Under the pieces are notes generated by a model, which was not told the DNA's origin, did not search any database, and was given only the letters and a program-made list of their open reading frames with translations. Below, in pieces: positions 35,225 through 43,421 of a DNA stretch of 64,000 nucleotides. Position 1 is the first letter of the stretch, and each line of letters opens with the position of its first letter. Made by a program: the position numbers and the translations under genes. This stretch comes from Streptacidiphilus neutrinimicus (GTDB taxonomy: Bacteria; Actinomycetota; Actinomycetes; Streptomycetales; Streptomycetaceae), in the NCBI RefSeq assembly GCF_000787815.1, contig NZ_BBPO01000020.1, positions 1-64,000 of the forward strand. Reading direction: 5' to 3'.

Positions 35225-36171
35225 CTACCAGGGCCGGGCGGACAGGCCCTGCGGGCTCGCCCACGCGCTGATCCGCTCCCGGAGGGAACGGGCGTCCAGG
35301 CCGTGGGCGGCGATGTGCTCCTGCATCGTCCCGTAGTGCCGCAGCTCCTGGCGCGAGACGCCGAGACCCAGGACGCGGTGCGGCCGGTCGGCGAGGGCCT
35401 CCGCGACGAACGGCGTCGAGGTGCCCGCGAGGTAGGGCTCGACGACGACCACGTCCGCGCTCCCGCTCCCCCGGTCCGCGAGGGCGGCCCGCAGGGCCGC
35501 GGAGTCGAACGGGCGGACCGTCGAGGCGTAGAGCACCGTCGCGTCCACGCCCTCGACCCCGGCCAGCACGTCGTCGAGCACCGGCCCGACCGCGATCACC
35601 ACCGGCCCGCCTCGTCCCTCACGGGCGGTCAGGAACCGGCCGGGCGTGACCGGCCGGGCCTGGGGTTGCGCTGCAGGGACAGGCGCACGTAGACGAGCCC
35701 GTCGGCGGCGGCCGCGTCGCGCAGCAGCAGCTCCGCCTCGTCCGGGTGCCCGGGGACGTGGACGGTCCAGCCGGGCAGCGTGTCGAGCAGGGCCACGTCG
35801 GCCGGGGACATGTGGGTGCGGCCCCCGGCCGGCCAGTCGAACGAGCCGAGCGCGCTGACCAGGACCGCGCCGACGCCCTGATGACCGAGGTCCAGCTTGA
35901 CCTGCTCGAAGGGCCGCTCGACGAGGAAGCTGCCGAAGGTGTGCGCGATCGGGCGGAGCCCGGTCAGCGCGAGGCCACCGGTCGCGCTGACCAGCAGTTG
36001 CTCACGGATCCCGACGTTGATCACACGGTCGGGGTGCGCAGCGGCCGCCGCGTCGAAGCCGGTGGCGGAGATGTCGGCCAGCACGACCGCGAGGCGCGGG
36101 TCCTCGTCCAGGAGGGCGCTCGCGGTGGAGATGAAACGGTCACGCATGGTCGCGTCGGTGATAGTGGTCAT
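35225..36171 (-). pseudogene. Transketolase C-terminal subunit, frameshifted
   Basis: Two reading frames together make one transketolase C-terminal subunit. The first (ATG 36171, to a stop at 35629) holds the pyrimidine-binding domain with VINVGIREQ (the ThDP-activating Glu) and THMSPADVALLDTLPG. After LSLQRN the frame breaks near a GGGG run at 35662-35665; one extra base there would continue as ARPVTPGRFLTAREGRGG into VVIAVGPVLDDVL and the C-terminal domain ending at 35225. The product would be about 315 residues. Either the gene is inactivated or the base is a sequencing error; the downstream part is otherwise intact, which favours a recent change or an error. Confidence 0.85.
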
Positions 36172-36192
36172 GGCAGGACTCCCCCGGTCGGT

Positions 36193-36906
36193 TCAGTTCT
36201 TGGGCTCGACGACGGCGACGACCGCGTGCGGCCGTCCCGGATGCGGCCGGGTGAACGCCTCGAACAGCACGGCGTGGTCGCGTCCGTCGACGGTCGCCGT
36301 CGACCAGCCCGCGGCGGCGAAGTGCGAGGCGATCCCGCCGTACCAGCCGTGCGTGGCGGACTGGTTGTCGATCACGACGGTGTGCAGCCGGTCCAGCCCG
36401 GCCGCGCCGGCGTAGGCGATCGCCTCGTGGTTGCTTCCCTCGTCCAGCTCGGCGTCACCGGTCAGGACCCACACGGCGGGGTCCAGCAGCCCCTGCGCCC
36501 GCAGCCCCAGCGCGGTCCCGACCCCGAGCGGCAGCCCGTGGCCGAGCGAGCCGCTGCCGATCTCCACTCCCGGGATCAGTGTCCGGTCGGGGTGGTGGCC
36601 CAGCGGCGAGTCGTAGTCGCCGAAGGTCTCCAACTGCTCCGGCGCGATGAACCCCTTGGCGGCGAGCACCGCGTAGTAGGCCATCGGCCCGTGGCCCTTC
36701 GACAGCAGAAACCGGTCCCGCCCCGGATCCTCCGCGCCCTCCGGCACAACCCGCAGCACCCGGTCGTACAGGACCCAGAGCACGTCCAGGGTGGAACTCG
36801 CGGCCGGCCCGTGCTTGTCGGCGCCGGCCATCCGGCCCATCAGCCCAGCCAGGTCATCGAAGGCGTACAGCGTGCGGGTGTCGGCATCTGCCGTGGTCAA
36901 CGTCAT
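36193..36906 (-). CDS. Transketolase N-terminal subunit, predicted SoxR target
   Basis: 237 residues, the ThDP pyrophosphate-binding half of a two-gene transketolase. Landmarks are RDRFLLSKGHGPMAYYAVLA, IGSGSLGHGLPLGVGTALGL and the metal/ThDP motif GDAELDEGSNHEAIAYAGAA ending VVIDNQ. It would act with the downstream C-terminal subunit to move two-carbon ketol units between sugar phosphates. ATG 36906 lies 14 bp from a SoxR box at 36921-36940. Since the partner gene is frameshifted, activity in this strain is uncertain. Confidence 0.88.
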   Translation of the reverse strand: MTLTTADADTRTLYAFDDLAGLMGRMAGADKHGPAASSTLDVLWVLYDRVLRVVPEGAEDPGRDRFLLSKGHGPMAYYAVLAAKGFIAPEQLETFGDYDSPLGHHPDRTLIPGVEIGSGSLGHGLPLGVGTALGLRAQGLLDPAVWVLTGDAELDEGSNHEAIAYAGAAGLDRLHTVVIDNQSATHGWYGGIASHFAAAGWSTATVDGRDHAVLFEAFTRPHPGRPHAVVAVVEPKN

Positions 36907-36920
36907 GGCATGAGGGTGCA

Positions 36921-36940
36921 ACTTCAAGCGCACTTGAGGT
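36921..36940. promoter_or_regulatory. SoxR box upstream of the transketolase genes
   Basis: ACTTCAAGCGCACTTGAGGT is a 20-bp MerR-type dyad closely similar to the SoxR site known from soxS and Pseudomonas (CCTCAAG-N4-CTTGAGG). On the minus strand TTGACC overlaps its outer half as a -35, and CACCCT (36913-36918) lies 19 bp on as a -10, the long spacing typical for SoxR activation. Confidence 0.85.
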
Positions 36941-36995
36941 CAAGTCGGCACCCCGCCCGTGCATCCGCAGACGGCGGTCGACGCTGCGCAGGTCA

Positions 36996-37589
36996 TCACT
37001 CCGGCCAGGCGTCACCTCGAACACGCGCGTGGAGATGTTCGTCGTGCCAGCCGTCCTGGTGGAGGAGGGCGCTGCGCATCGTCCCCTCCAAGGCGAAGCC
37101 GGCCGTCTCCGCCACCCGGCACGAGGCGGCGTTGGCGACGGAGTGGGTGATCCGGAGGCGATGCAGCCCGAGGTCGTCCAGCGCCCAGCGACTGACGCGG
37201 AGAACCGCGTCGACCATCGCTCCCCGGCCGCGGCCGGCCGGGAGGAGCCAGTAGAGGAACTCGGCGCTCCCGCCTCTCAGATCGACATCGCCCAGACCGA
37301 TCAGGCCCACCGCGCCGCCCGCTCCGTGCTCCGCGATCGCCCAGATCGCAGCCGCTTCGTCCCGCCAACGCTTCTCCCAGCGGGCGATCCGGGCCCGCGC
37401 GTCGGGCAGTGACAGGCGCCCTGGGCGGTTCCAGTGCTGGACGTCCGGGTCCTGGCACGCGTCCGTGAGAACCTGCGCGTCGTCGGCACGCCACGGACGC
37501 AGCTCGAGGCCGCAGGCCAGGCCGAAGACGGGCTGGTCGCTGCCGCCCATCAGGCCCTCGGGAACGACAGGGGGTATCGGAACGATCAT
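36996..37589 (-). CDS. GNAT acetyltransferase (RimJ/RimL type)
   Basis: 197 residues. LELRPWRADDAQVLTDACQD is the typical N terminus, and LPAGRGRGAMVDAVLRVSRW the acetyl-CoA loop, followed by NAASCRVAETAGFALEG. The substrate is unknown. It is transcribed toward the transketolase genes but ends before the SoxR box, so it is probably separately controlled. ATG 37589 has no clear ribosome binding site; ATG 37550 (MGGSDQPVFG) is a possible later start. Confidence 0.85.
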   Translation of the reverse strand: MIVPIPPVVPEGLMGGSDQPVFGLACGLELRPWRADDAQVLTDACQDPDVQHWNRPGRLSLPDARARIARWEKRWRDEAAAIWAIAEHGAGGAVGLIGLGDVDLRGGSAEFLYWLLPAGRGRGAMVDAVLRVSRWALDDLGLHRLRITHSVANAASCRVAETAGFALEGTMRSALLHQDGWHDEHLHARVRGDAWPE

Positions 37590-37693
37590 CCGGGCATCAT
37601 GCCAAACCCCGTCGGAGTGACTTCAGCGCTCACGAGACCGACGCTCTGATCAGGACGCCCTCCGGGGGCGGCCCGCGCCCGTATCGTGGCCGT

Positions 37694-38668
37694 ATGGCAA
37701 GGACTCGGCTGTACCGGGACGGCAATCTCGTCCTGGAGGACTTTCCCTCCGAGGACATCTCCGACTACGTCGGCGATCCCGACGCGGTGGTGTGGCTGGA
37801 CCTGTGCGCGCCCACACCGGAGGACTTCGCCATGATCTCCGAGGAGTTCGGGCTGCACGAGCTGGCCGTCGAGGACGCCCGCCACGAGCACCAGCGCCCC
37901 AAGCTGGACCGGTACCGCACACACGCCTTCCTGAGCACCTATGCGGTCCGCGCCGAGCCGGACGGCGACGGTCTGAGCACCAGCGAGATCTCGGTGTTCA
38001 TCACCGCCAACGCACTGATCACCGTCCGGCCGGACGACCGGCTCGACATCGAGGAGGTCGTCGCCCGGTGGGACGACTCCCCGGAGCTGGCCCGCTACGG
38101 GGTGGGGTTCCTGCTGTACGGGCTGCTCGATCTCGTGGTGGACGGTCACTTCGCCGCCGTACAGGATCTCGACGACCGACTGGAGCAGTTGGAGGACCTG
38201 CTGTTCGAGGAGGGCCGCCGACAGATCCAGGAGGTGCAGCGCCGCTCGTTCGAGCTGCGCAAGACCCTGGTGCATCTGCGCCGGGTGGTGCTGCCGATGC
38301 GGGAGGTCGTGAACTCCCTGCTCCGCCGCGATCTGCACATCGTCGCCGAGCCGATGATCCCCTACTACCAGGATGTCTACGACCACGTCCTGCGAGCCAC
38401 CGAATGGACCGAGTCACTGCGCGACCTGGTCGGCTCCATCATGGAGACGAACCTCACCGTCCAGGGCAACCGCATGAACATGATCATGAAGAAGGTCACC
38501 AGCTGGGCCGCCATCATCGCCGTCCCGACCGCGATCACGGGCTTCTACGGGCAGAACGTCCCCTACCCCGGCTTCGGCCGGGAGTGGGGCTTCCTCACCT
38601 CCACCGGGTCCATGATCGTGATCTCCGTGTTGCTCTACCTGGGCTTCAGGAAGCGCGACTGGATCTGA
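37694..38668 (+). CDS. corA: CorA-family magnesium/divalent-cation channel
   Basis: 324 residues: a cytoplasmic funnel domain with a long stalk helix (about 1-255) and two C-terminal transmembrane segments. The CorA signature after TM1 reads FYGQNVPYPGFG, i.e. GQN in place of the common GMN, a variant seen in actinobacteria. It should carry Mg2+ or Co2+ along the membrane potential. A TATCGT hexamer (37682-37687) lies just upstream of ATG 37694 and there is no Shine-Dalgarno sequence, so a leaderless mRNA is possible. Confidence 0.92.
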   Translation: MARTRLYRDGNLVLEDFPSEDISDYVGDPDAVVWLDLCAPTPEDFAMISEEFGLHELAVEDARHEHQRPKLDRYRTHAFLSTYAVRAEPDGDGLSTSEISVFITANALITVRPDDRLDIEEVVARWDDSPELARYGVGFLLYGLLDLVVDGHFAAVQDLDDRLEQLEDLLFEEGRRQIQEVQRRSFELRKTLVHLRRVVLPMREVVNSLLRRDLHIVAEPMIPYYQDVYDHVLRATEWTESLRDLVGSIMETNLTVQGNRMNMIMKKVTSWAAIIAVPTAITGFYGQNVPYPGFGREWGFLTSTGSMIVISVLLYLGFRKRDWI

Positions 38669-38764
38669 CGTGGGTCGGGCCGCCGAGCCGGTCGGCACCG
38701 CGGTCCGCCCGGCACCAGTAGGCTGCGCACGCCGGCCAGAGCGGCCGGGGGGAAGGGACACGCG

Positions 38765-39391
38765 GTGTACTGGGTGGGGCTGCTGCTGTGCGTCGTGCTG
38801 GGTGTCGAGGCCGGGGGGATCGTGGCCGGCATCCTGGCCGACGACACCGGCTGGAGCGTGACGCTGATCGTCGTCGGTGCGAACCTGGCGCCGTGGACGG
38901 GCATCGCCGCGTTCGCCCTCCTCCTGGCGGGCCGACGCAGGCGACTGGCAGCGGCGGCCGGCGCCGTCGAACCGCCGCAGTGGGAGACCGTCATGGCGCG
39001 GATCGAGTCCGTCCGCGCGGTCGGGGACGGTCCCGACGTTCCGCTGCGCCTCGACCTCACCGTCGCGCCGGAGGACCGGCCCGGGTGCCGCGTCGACGCC
39101 ACTGCGGTGGTGAACCTGATGGACCTGGACGACTTCCGGGTCGGCCGCACGGTCGTGGTGGACCAGGACCGCGCGCACCCCTGGGAGGTCCGGGTCCACC
39201 CTCGCCCTCCGGCGGCCTTCGCCGGACAGGTCGCACTGGCGAGGATCGACAGCGCGCCGTCGGAGACGCGTCTGAGCGCGCCCGCCCGCTCGCTGCCCGC
39301 CGCGCACGGCTGGGGCGGCGTTCGGGCCGGCGTCCTGGCGGCTTTGGCCGGAGCCGTGCTGTCCGTGCTCCCGTTCCACGGCTTCTTCTAG
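38765..39391 (+). CDS. Membrane protein of unknown function
   Basis: 208 residues: two N-terminal transmembrane segments (about 3-25, 32-58), a soluble beta-rich domain of about 120 residues (VETVMARIES-like region to RVHPRPPAAF), and a C-terminal hydrophobic segment (VLAALAGAVLSVLPFHGFF). GTG 38765 has GGGGGGAAGGG upstream. I do not recognise the family. Confidence 0.65.
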   Translation: MYWVGLLLCVVLGVEAGGIVAGILADDTGWSVTLIVVGANLAPWTGIAAFALLLAGRRRRLAAAAGAVEPPQWETVMARIESVRAVGDGPDVPLRLDLTVAPEDRPGCRVDATAVVNLMDLDDFRVGRTVVVDQDRAHPWEVRVHPRPPAAFAGQVALARIDSAPSETRLSAPARSLPAAHGWGGVRAGVLAALAGAVLSVLPFHGFF

Positions 39392-39743
39392 GACGCGCAC
39401 CGGCTGGCCGGTGAATCGTGTTGTCCGCGCCGGTGACGGTCACTCAGGTCGGACAGGTGACTGCCGGGTCGGCCATGGGCCACACACGAGTGAGGCTCCC
39501 GGCCTCGGTGTGAGCCCGAGGCGGGCACGCGGCCTTCCCCCACTCCGCGTCTCAGCCCCCTGCGCCCGTATCGGCGCCCGTATCGGCGCCCTTCACACCC
39601 CGAGACCGGAGAAACACCCCCGATGTCCCATACCCAGCAGCACCTCCAGGCGTCCGAGCAGCCGAGGTCATGACCCGGCCCTACGCCCGCCCGTAGGGCA
39701 TGGGCCGGCTTTCTCCGGGGGTCTGTCGCCGCAGTAGGGTGAG
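39392..39743. other. Intergenic region before soxR
   Basis: 352 bp without a convincing gene. It holds two tandem copies of the 12-mer GCGCCCGTATCG (39562-39585, plus a partial third) and a hairpin GCCCTAC/GTAGGGC (39678-39684 and 39693-39699) that could end transcription. A SoxR box follows directly at 39744. A 39-codon ATG frame on the minus strand (39552-39671) has poor codon use. Confidence 0.6.
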
Positions 39744-39763
39744 ACTTCAAGCACGCTTGAGGT
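39744..39763. promoter_or_regulatory. SoxR box upstream of soxR
   Basis: ACTTCAAGCACGCTTGAGGT differs from the transketolase box only in the 4-bp centre (at three of its four positions). The flank AGGGTG-N2 before it (39736-39743) is also shared with the transketolase site. It lies 28 bp before the soxR ATG. Confidence 0.85.
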
Positions 39764-39791
39764 AAGCGGCGAACTCCGGGAGACGGACCCC

Positions 39792-40265
39792 ATGACCCAG
39801 TCGGCGGACCGGCTGACGATCGGCGAGCTGGCCGCGCGTAGCGGGCTGGCCACGTCCGCCCTGCGCTACTACGAGGAGCTCGGCCTGATCTCCTCGGAGC
39901 GCACGGTGGGCGGCCAGCGCCGCTACCACCGGGCGATGCTGCGCCGCCTCGCCTTCGTGCGCGCGGCGCAGCGGGTGGGACTGTCGCTGGACGAGGCCGG
40001 TCAGGCGCTCGCCCGCCTGCCCGACGACCGTGCGCCGACCGCCGCCCAGTGGGCCCCGGTCGCCCGCGCCTGGCAGCGTCGCATCGACGACCAGATCGCC
40101 GAACTCCAGCTCCTGCGCCGCAAGCTGGGCGGCTGTGTGGGCTGCGGCTGCCTGTCCTTGAAGACGTGCGCCCTCTACAACCCGGACGACACCGCCGCCA
40201 CCCACGGCCCGGGCGCCCGCTGGCTCCTCGGCGACACCCCGCCGGAACCCCCGGCCCACCTCTGA
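39792..40265 (+). CDS. soxR: Redox-sensing regulator SoxR
   Basis: 157 residues, MerR family. The HTH reads LTIGELAARSGLATSALRYY, followed by the dimerisation helix and the [2Fe-2S] ligand loop CVGCGCLSLKTC (cysteines near 116-127), ending with CALYNPDD. These four cysteines are diagnostic of SoxR. In actinomycetes SoxR responds to redox-active small molecules such as phenazines and quinones and acts directly on target genes, with no SoxS. ATG 39792 follows GGGAG at 9 nt. The boxes at 39744 and 36921 give likely autoregulation and a transketolase target. Confidence 0.95.
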   Translation: MTQSADRLTIGELAARSGLATSALRYYEELGLISSERTVGGQRRYHRAMLRRLAFVRAAQRVGLSLDEAGQALARLPDDRAPTAAQWAPVARAWQRRIDDQIAELQLLRRKLGGCVGCGCLSLKTCALYNPDDTAATHGPGARWLLGDTPPEPPAHL

Positions 40266-40483
40266 CGCATACCCGCCACGAAAAAGGACAGCGGGCCGCC
40301 CGGTTCATGCATCGGACCCTATCCGTACGCCCGGCGACGGCCACTCCCACGGCGGCAGAGGCGGGTACGCCGGCCGCGGCTCGACACGCCTCGCGCTCAC
40401 GGGAGCCGCTCACCAGGCTCGCTCTGCCGACGCAGCTCCCGCACGTGCACGCGGTGTTCGACCCGGAGCTCGACTTCGTGGCG

Positions 40484-41293
40484 TCAGAGCGAAGGCACCC
40501 CGGCCCCCGTTGGCGCGCCCGGGCCGGGGCGGTGGAGGAAGTACTCGGTGCCGAGGCCGAGTTGGCGCAGCGCGGGGTCGGCGAATGCCGAAACGCTCGC
40601 GCCGCGGTCGAACTCGGAGGCGTGGCAGCGCAGGGCCGCCCACTTGATGGCCAGCCACGGGCGGACGTCGAGCGGGACGGCGATGCGCTCGTCCGGGGTG
40701 GAGGGGACGTCCGCCGGCGCGAGGCCGATCGCGGCCGCGTGGCCGACCAGCGAGGACGGGGCGGTGACCAGCCAGACCGACTCCACGGCCCACGCCGGGC
40801 CGTGCGAGGGCAGCAGGAAGGGGACCGCCGCGGCCTCGACGGCCGCAAGGGTGGCGCGGTGGACGCGGATGTGGTCGAGGTGCCCGGAGACGCCCGCCGC
40901 GTCGTAGGTGACGACGGCGGTCGGGCGCAACGCGCGGATCCGCTCGACGAGGTCGGCGACGACGTCGTCGAACGGCGCCGCGCACAGGGAGCCGGGCCCC
41001 TGGCCGCGACGGCCCGAGTCGCGGTAGGGCAGCATCGCCGAGGAGGTGACGCCGAGGACCTCGAGGGCCTCGGTCCACTCCTTGGTGCGGGTGCCGGGCG
41101 CGGCGAAGGAGCCGCCGCCGGCGAGCTCCCCGTCCGTGCAGGTGACGACGGCGGTGGGGCGTCCCGCGTCCGCGGCACGGGCGAGGAGGCCGCCGGTCCA
41201 CAGCGACTCGTCGTCCGGGTGGGCGTGCACCGCCAGCAGGGCGTGCCGCGCCCGCGTCGGCTCCGTCGGCCCAACGGGCTCCGTCTGCGGCAT
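40484..41293 (-). CDS. PIG-L family deacetylase
   Basis: 269 residues. The zinc-binding AHPDDE motif appears as VHAHPDDESLWTGGLLA near the N terminus, and the second metal site as GVSGHLDHIRVHRATL, with CTDGE between. PIG-L/LmbE proteins remove acetyl groups from N-acetylglucosaminyl compounds such as mycothiol precursors and their conjugates. ATG 41293 follows GGGGAG at 9 nt. The 218 bp between its stop and soxR hold no gene that I can support. Confidence 0.9.
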   Translation of the reverse strand: MPQTEPVGPTEPTRARHALLAVHAHPDDESLWTGGLLARAADAGRPTAVVTCTDGELAGGGSFAAPGTRTKEWTEALEVLGVTSSAMLPYRDSGRRGQGPGSLCAAPFDDVVADLVERIRALRPTAVVTYDAAGVSGHLDHIRVHRATLAAVEAAAVPFLLPSHGPAWAVESVWLVTAPSSLVGHAAAIGLAPADVPSTPDERIAVPLDVRPWLAIKWAALRCHASEFDRGASVSAFADPALRQLGLGTEYFLHRPGPGAPTGAGVPSL

Positions 41294-41377
41294 CGCGGCT
41301 CGCTCCCCTCGTCGACGTGGGTCCACGCTACTGGACGTGCACGGCCACGCCCGGCCTCCCGCCCCCGCTACCGCTGG

Positions 41378-42577
41378 CTACCGCCACTGCTCCCGCTGCT
41401 GGGCGTTCCCGAAGTACGCGGCCAGCTCGGGGGCCAGCGGCGGGATGTCGTACGGACGCCCGCCGTCCCGCAGCGACATCGTGGCCATGTAACCGGCGGC
41501 GACGCTCATGCGGGCGGCGAGCGGCGAGGTGTCCGTCGGGCCGCCCTCGCGGACGAAGCGGGCGAACTCGGCGAGGATGGCAGTGTCACTCCCCCCGTGA
41601 GTGCCCTCCACGTCCGGGACGCGGTAGCTGATGTCGCCGTCAGCCCGGTAGCGGGTGGGGCCGGTGTTCCAGACCCGGACCTCCGCGCCCGCCTCGTCGC
41701 CGAAGTTCTCCAGACGTCCCTCCGTGCCGATGACGGTGTAGTTGCGGACGTAGTCGGGGCTGAAGTGGCACTGCTGGTAGGCGGCGAGGACGCCGTTGTC
41801 CAGCCGCATGTTCATCACCGAGACGTCCTCGACGTCGACGTGGTGGTTGAGGCCCGTGCGGGCGGTGGGCGGCCACTCGTACTCCTTGAGCCAGTTCTCC
41901 GGGCGCGGAGTGCCCGGGGCGCGGCGCGGGAGGTCTCCGTGGAGCATCAACGAGCCGAAGGCGTTGACGCGTTCGGTGTAGCCTCCGGCCAGCCAGTGGA
42001 TGACGTCGAGGTCGTGGGCGGCCTTCTGCAGCAGCAGGCCGGTGGTGCGGCTGCGTTCGGCGTGCCAGTCCTTGAAGTAGAAGTCGCCGCCGTAGGAGAC
42101 GAAGTGGCGCACCCAGACGGTCTTGGGCTCGCCGATGTCCCCGCGCGCGATGACCTCGCGCATCCTGCGCACCACGCCCATGTGCCGCATGTTGTGGCCG
42201 ACGTAGAGGCGCGCGCCGGTCTCGTAGGCGGTGCGCAGGATGGCGTCGCAGCCCTCGACGGTGATGTGCATGGGCTTCTCGAGGTAGACGGCCTTGCCGG
42301 CGCGCAGGCAGTCGACGGCGACGGCCTCGTGGGTGTCGTCGGGGGTGACCACGAGGATCGCGTCGAGGTCGGCGCGGTCGAGCAGGTGCCGGTAGTCCGC
42401 GACCGCGTCCTCGGGCTTGATCCAGTCGAGGCGGTCGAGGCCGCGCCGCAGCGCCTCGGGGTCGTTGTCGCACACGGCCGCCACCACGCTGCCGTGGCCC
42501 GGACGGTGGGCGGCGAGGGCGAGCGAGAGACGCAGGCCGAGACCGATGACACCGAGGCGCACGTCTTGCAGGGTCAC
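41378..42577 (-). CDS. Gfo/Idh/MocA family oxidoreductase
   Basis: 399 residues. The Rossmann fold starts VRLGVIGLGLRLSLALAAH, the EKP motif is VYLEKPMHIT, and a long C-terminal alpha/beta domain follows (HDLDVIHWLAG and NHHVDVEDVSVMN). Such NAD(P)-dependent enzymes act on sugars or inositols. GTG 42577 is chosen because AAAGGAA lies 5-6 nt upstream; a GTG at 42607 directly after the permease stop is less likely. It closes the sugar ABC operon, so it probably processes the imported sugar. Confidence 0.88.
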   Translation of the reverse strand: MTLQDVRLGVIGLGLRLSLALAAHRPGHGSVVAAVCDNDPEALRRGLDRLDWIKPEDAVADYRHLLDRADLDAILVVTPDDTHEAVAVDCLRAGKAVYLEKPMHITVEGCDAILRTAYETGARLYVGHNMRHMGVVRRMREVIARGDIGEPKTVWVRHFVSYGGDFYFKDWHAERSRTTGLLLQKAAHDLDVIHWLAGGYTERVNAFGSLMLHGDLPRRAPGTPRPENWLKEYEWPPTARTGLNHHVDVEDVSVMNMRLDNGVLAAYQQCHFSPDYVRNYTVIGTEGRLENFGDEAGAEVRVWNTGPTRYRADGDISYRVPDVEGTHGGSDTAILAEFARFVREGGPTDTSPLAARMSVAAGYMATMSLRDGGRPYDIPPLAPELAAYFGNAQQREQWR

Positions 42578-42608
42578 TGAGTTCCTTTCAGCAAAATTCG
42601 TCCACACG

Positions 42609-43421
42609 TCACTTGGATCCGGTGAAGGCGATGCCCTCGGTGATCCGGCGCTGCGAGACGAGGAACATGACGATCATCGGCAGGCTCGCCAGCAGCGAAC
42701 CGGCCATCAGCACGGGGTAGTCGGTGACGTGCTCGCCCTGGAGCGTGGCGAGGCCCACCGAGAGCGGCATCCGGCCGGCGTCGCTGGTGACGACCAGCGG
42801 CCACAGCAGGTCGTTCCAGGACCACAGCACGGTCAGCACGCCGAGCGAGATCAGGCCGGGCTTGGCGAGCGGCAGCATCACGGACCAGAAGATCCGCACG
42901 GGCCCCGCGCCGTCGAGCCGGGCGGCCTCCTCCACGTCCAAGGGCAGGGAGAGGAAGAACTGCCGCAGCATGAAGGTGCCGAAGGCGCTGAACAGGCCGG
43001 GCAGCACGATGCCGGTGAGGGTGTTCAGCAGGCCGAGGTGCATCAGGATCTGGTACTGCGGCAGCAGGTAGGCCTGGCTGGGCACCATCAGCACCGAGAG
43101 CATGACCAGGAAGAGCACGTCACGGCCCGGGAAGCGCAGCCGTGCGAAGGCGTAGGCGGCCATGGAGCAGAACAGCAGCTGCGCGGCGACGCGGACCACG
43201 GTGATGACGACGGTGTTCAGGAACTGCCGCAGGAACGGCATGCTCGTGAACACCTCCGCGTAGTTGGACCAGCGCCAGCCTGGCAGGAAGGTGGGCGGGA
43301 CATGGGTCGCCTCGCCGAGGGTCTGCAAGGAGGTGAGCAGCTGCCACAGGAACGGGGCGACCATCGCGGCGGCGCCGACGGCGAGCAGCACGTGGACCGG
43401 CCACAGTCGTTGGCTACGCAT
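42609..43421 (-). CDS. Carbohydrate ABC transporter permease (MalG type)
   Basis: 270 residues with six transmembrane segments and the EAA loop EEAARLDGAGPVRIFWSVML that contacts the ATPase. It resembles MalG/UgpE-type permeases. It overlaps the upstream permease gene by 8 bp. No ATPase gene lies in the operon; in streptomycetes a shared ATPase (MsiK) commonly serves several such importers. Confidence 0.9.
   Translation of the reverse strand: MRSQRLWPVHVLLAVGAAAMVAPFLWQLLTSLQTLGEATHVPPTFLPGWRWSNYAEVFTSMPFLRQFLNTVVITVVRVAAQLLFCSMAAYAFARLRFPGRDVLFLVMLSVLMVPSQAYLLPQYQILMHLGLLNTLTGIVLPGLFSAFGTFMLRQFFLSLPLDVEEAARLDGAGPVRIFWSVMLPLAKPGLISLGVLTVLWSWNDLLWPLVVTSDAGRMPLSVGLATLQGEHVTDYPVLMAGSLLASLPMIVMFLVSQRRITEGIAFTGSK

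Noticed and set aside
39552-39671. A 39-codon minus-strand ATG frame downstream of the leftward SoxR-type promoter
   Set aside because: Third-position G/C is low, the sequence is mainly made by the 12-bp tandem repeat, and the ribosome binding site is weak. Kept only as part of the promoter-orientation finding.
40266-40483. Region between soxR and the PIG-L gene as a gene remnant
   Set aside because: Six-frame reading gives only low-complexity Arg/Gly-rich sequence without a family resemblance.
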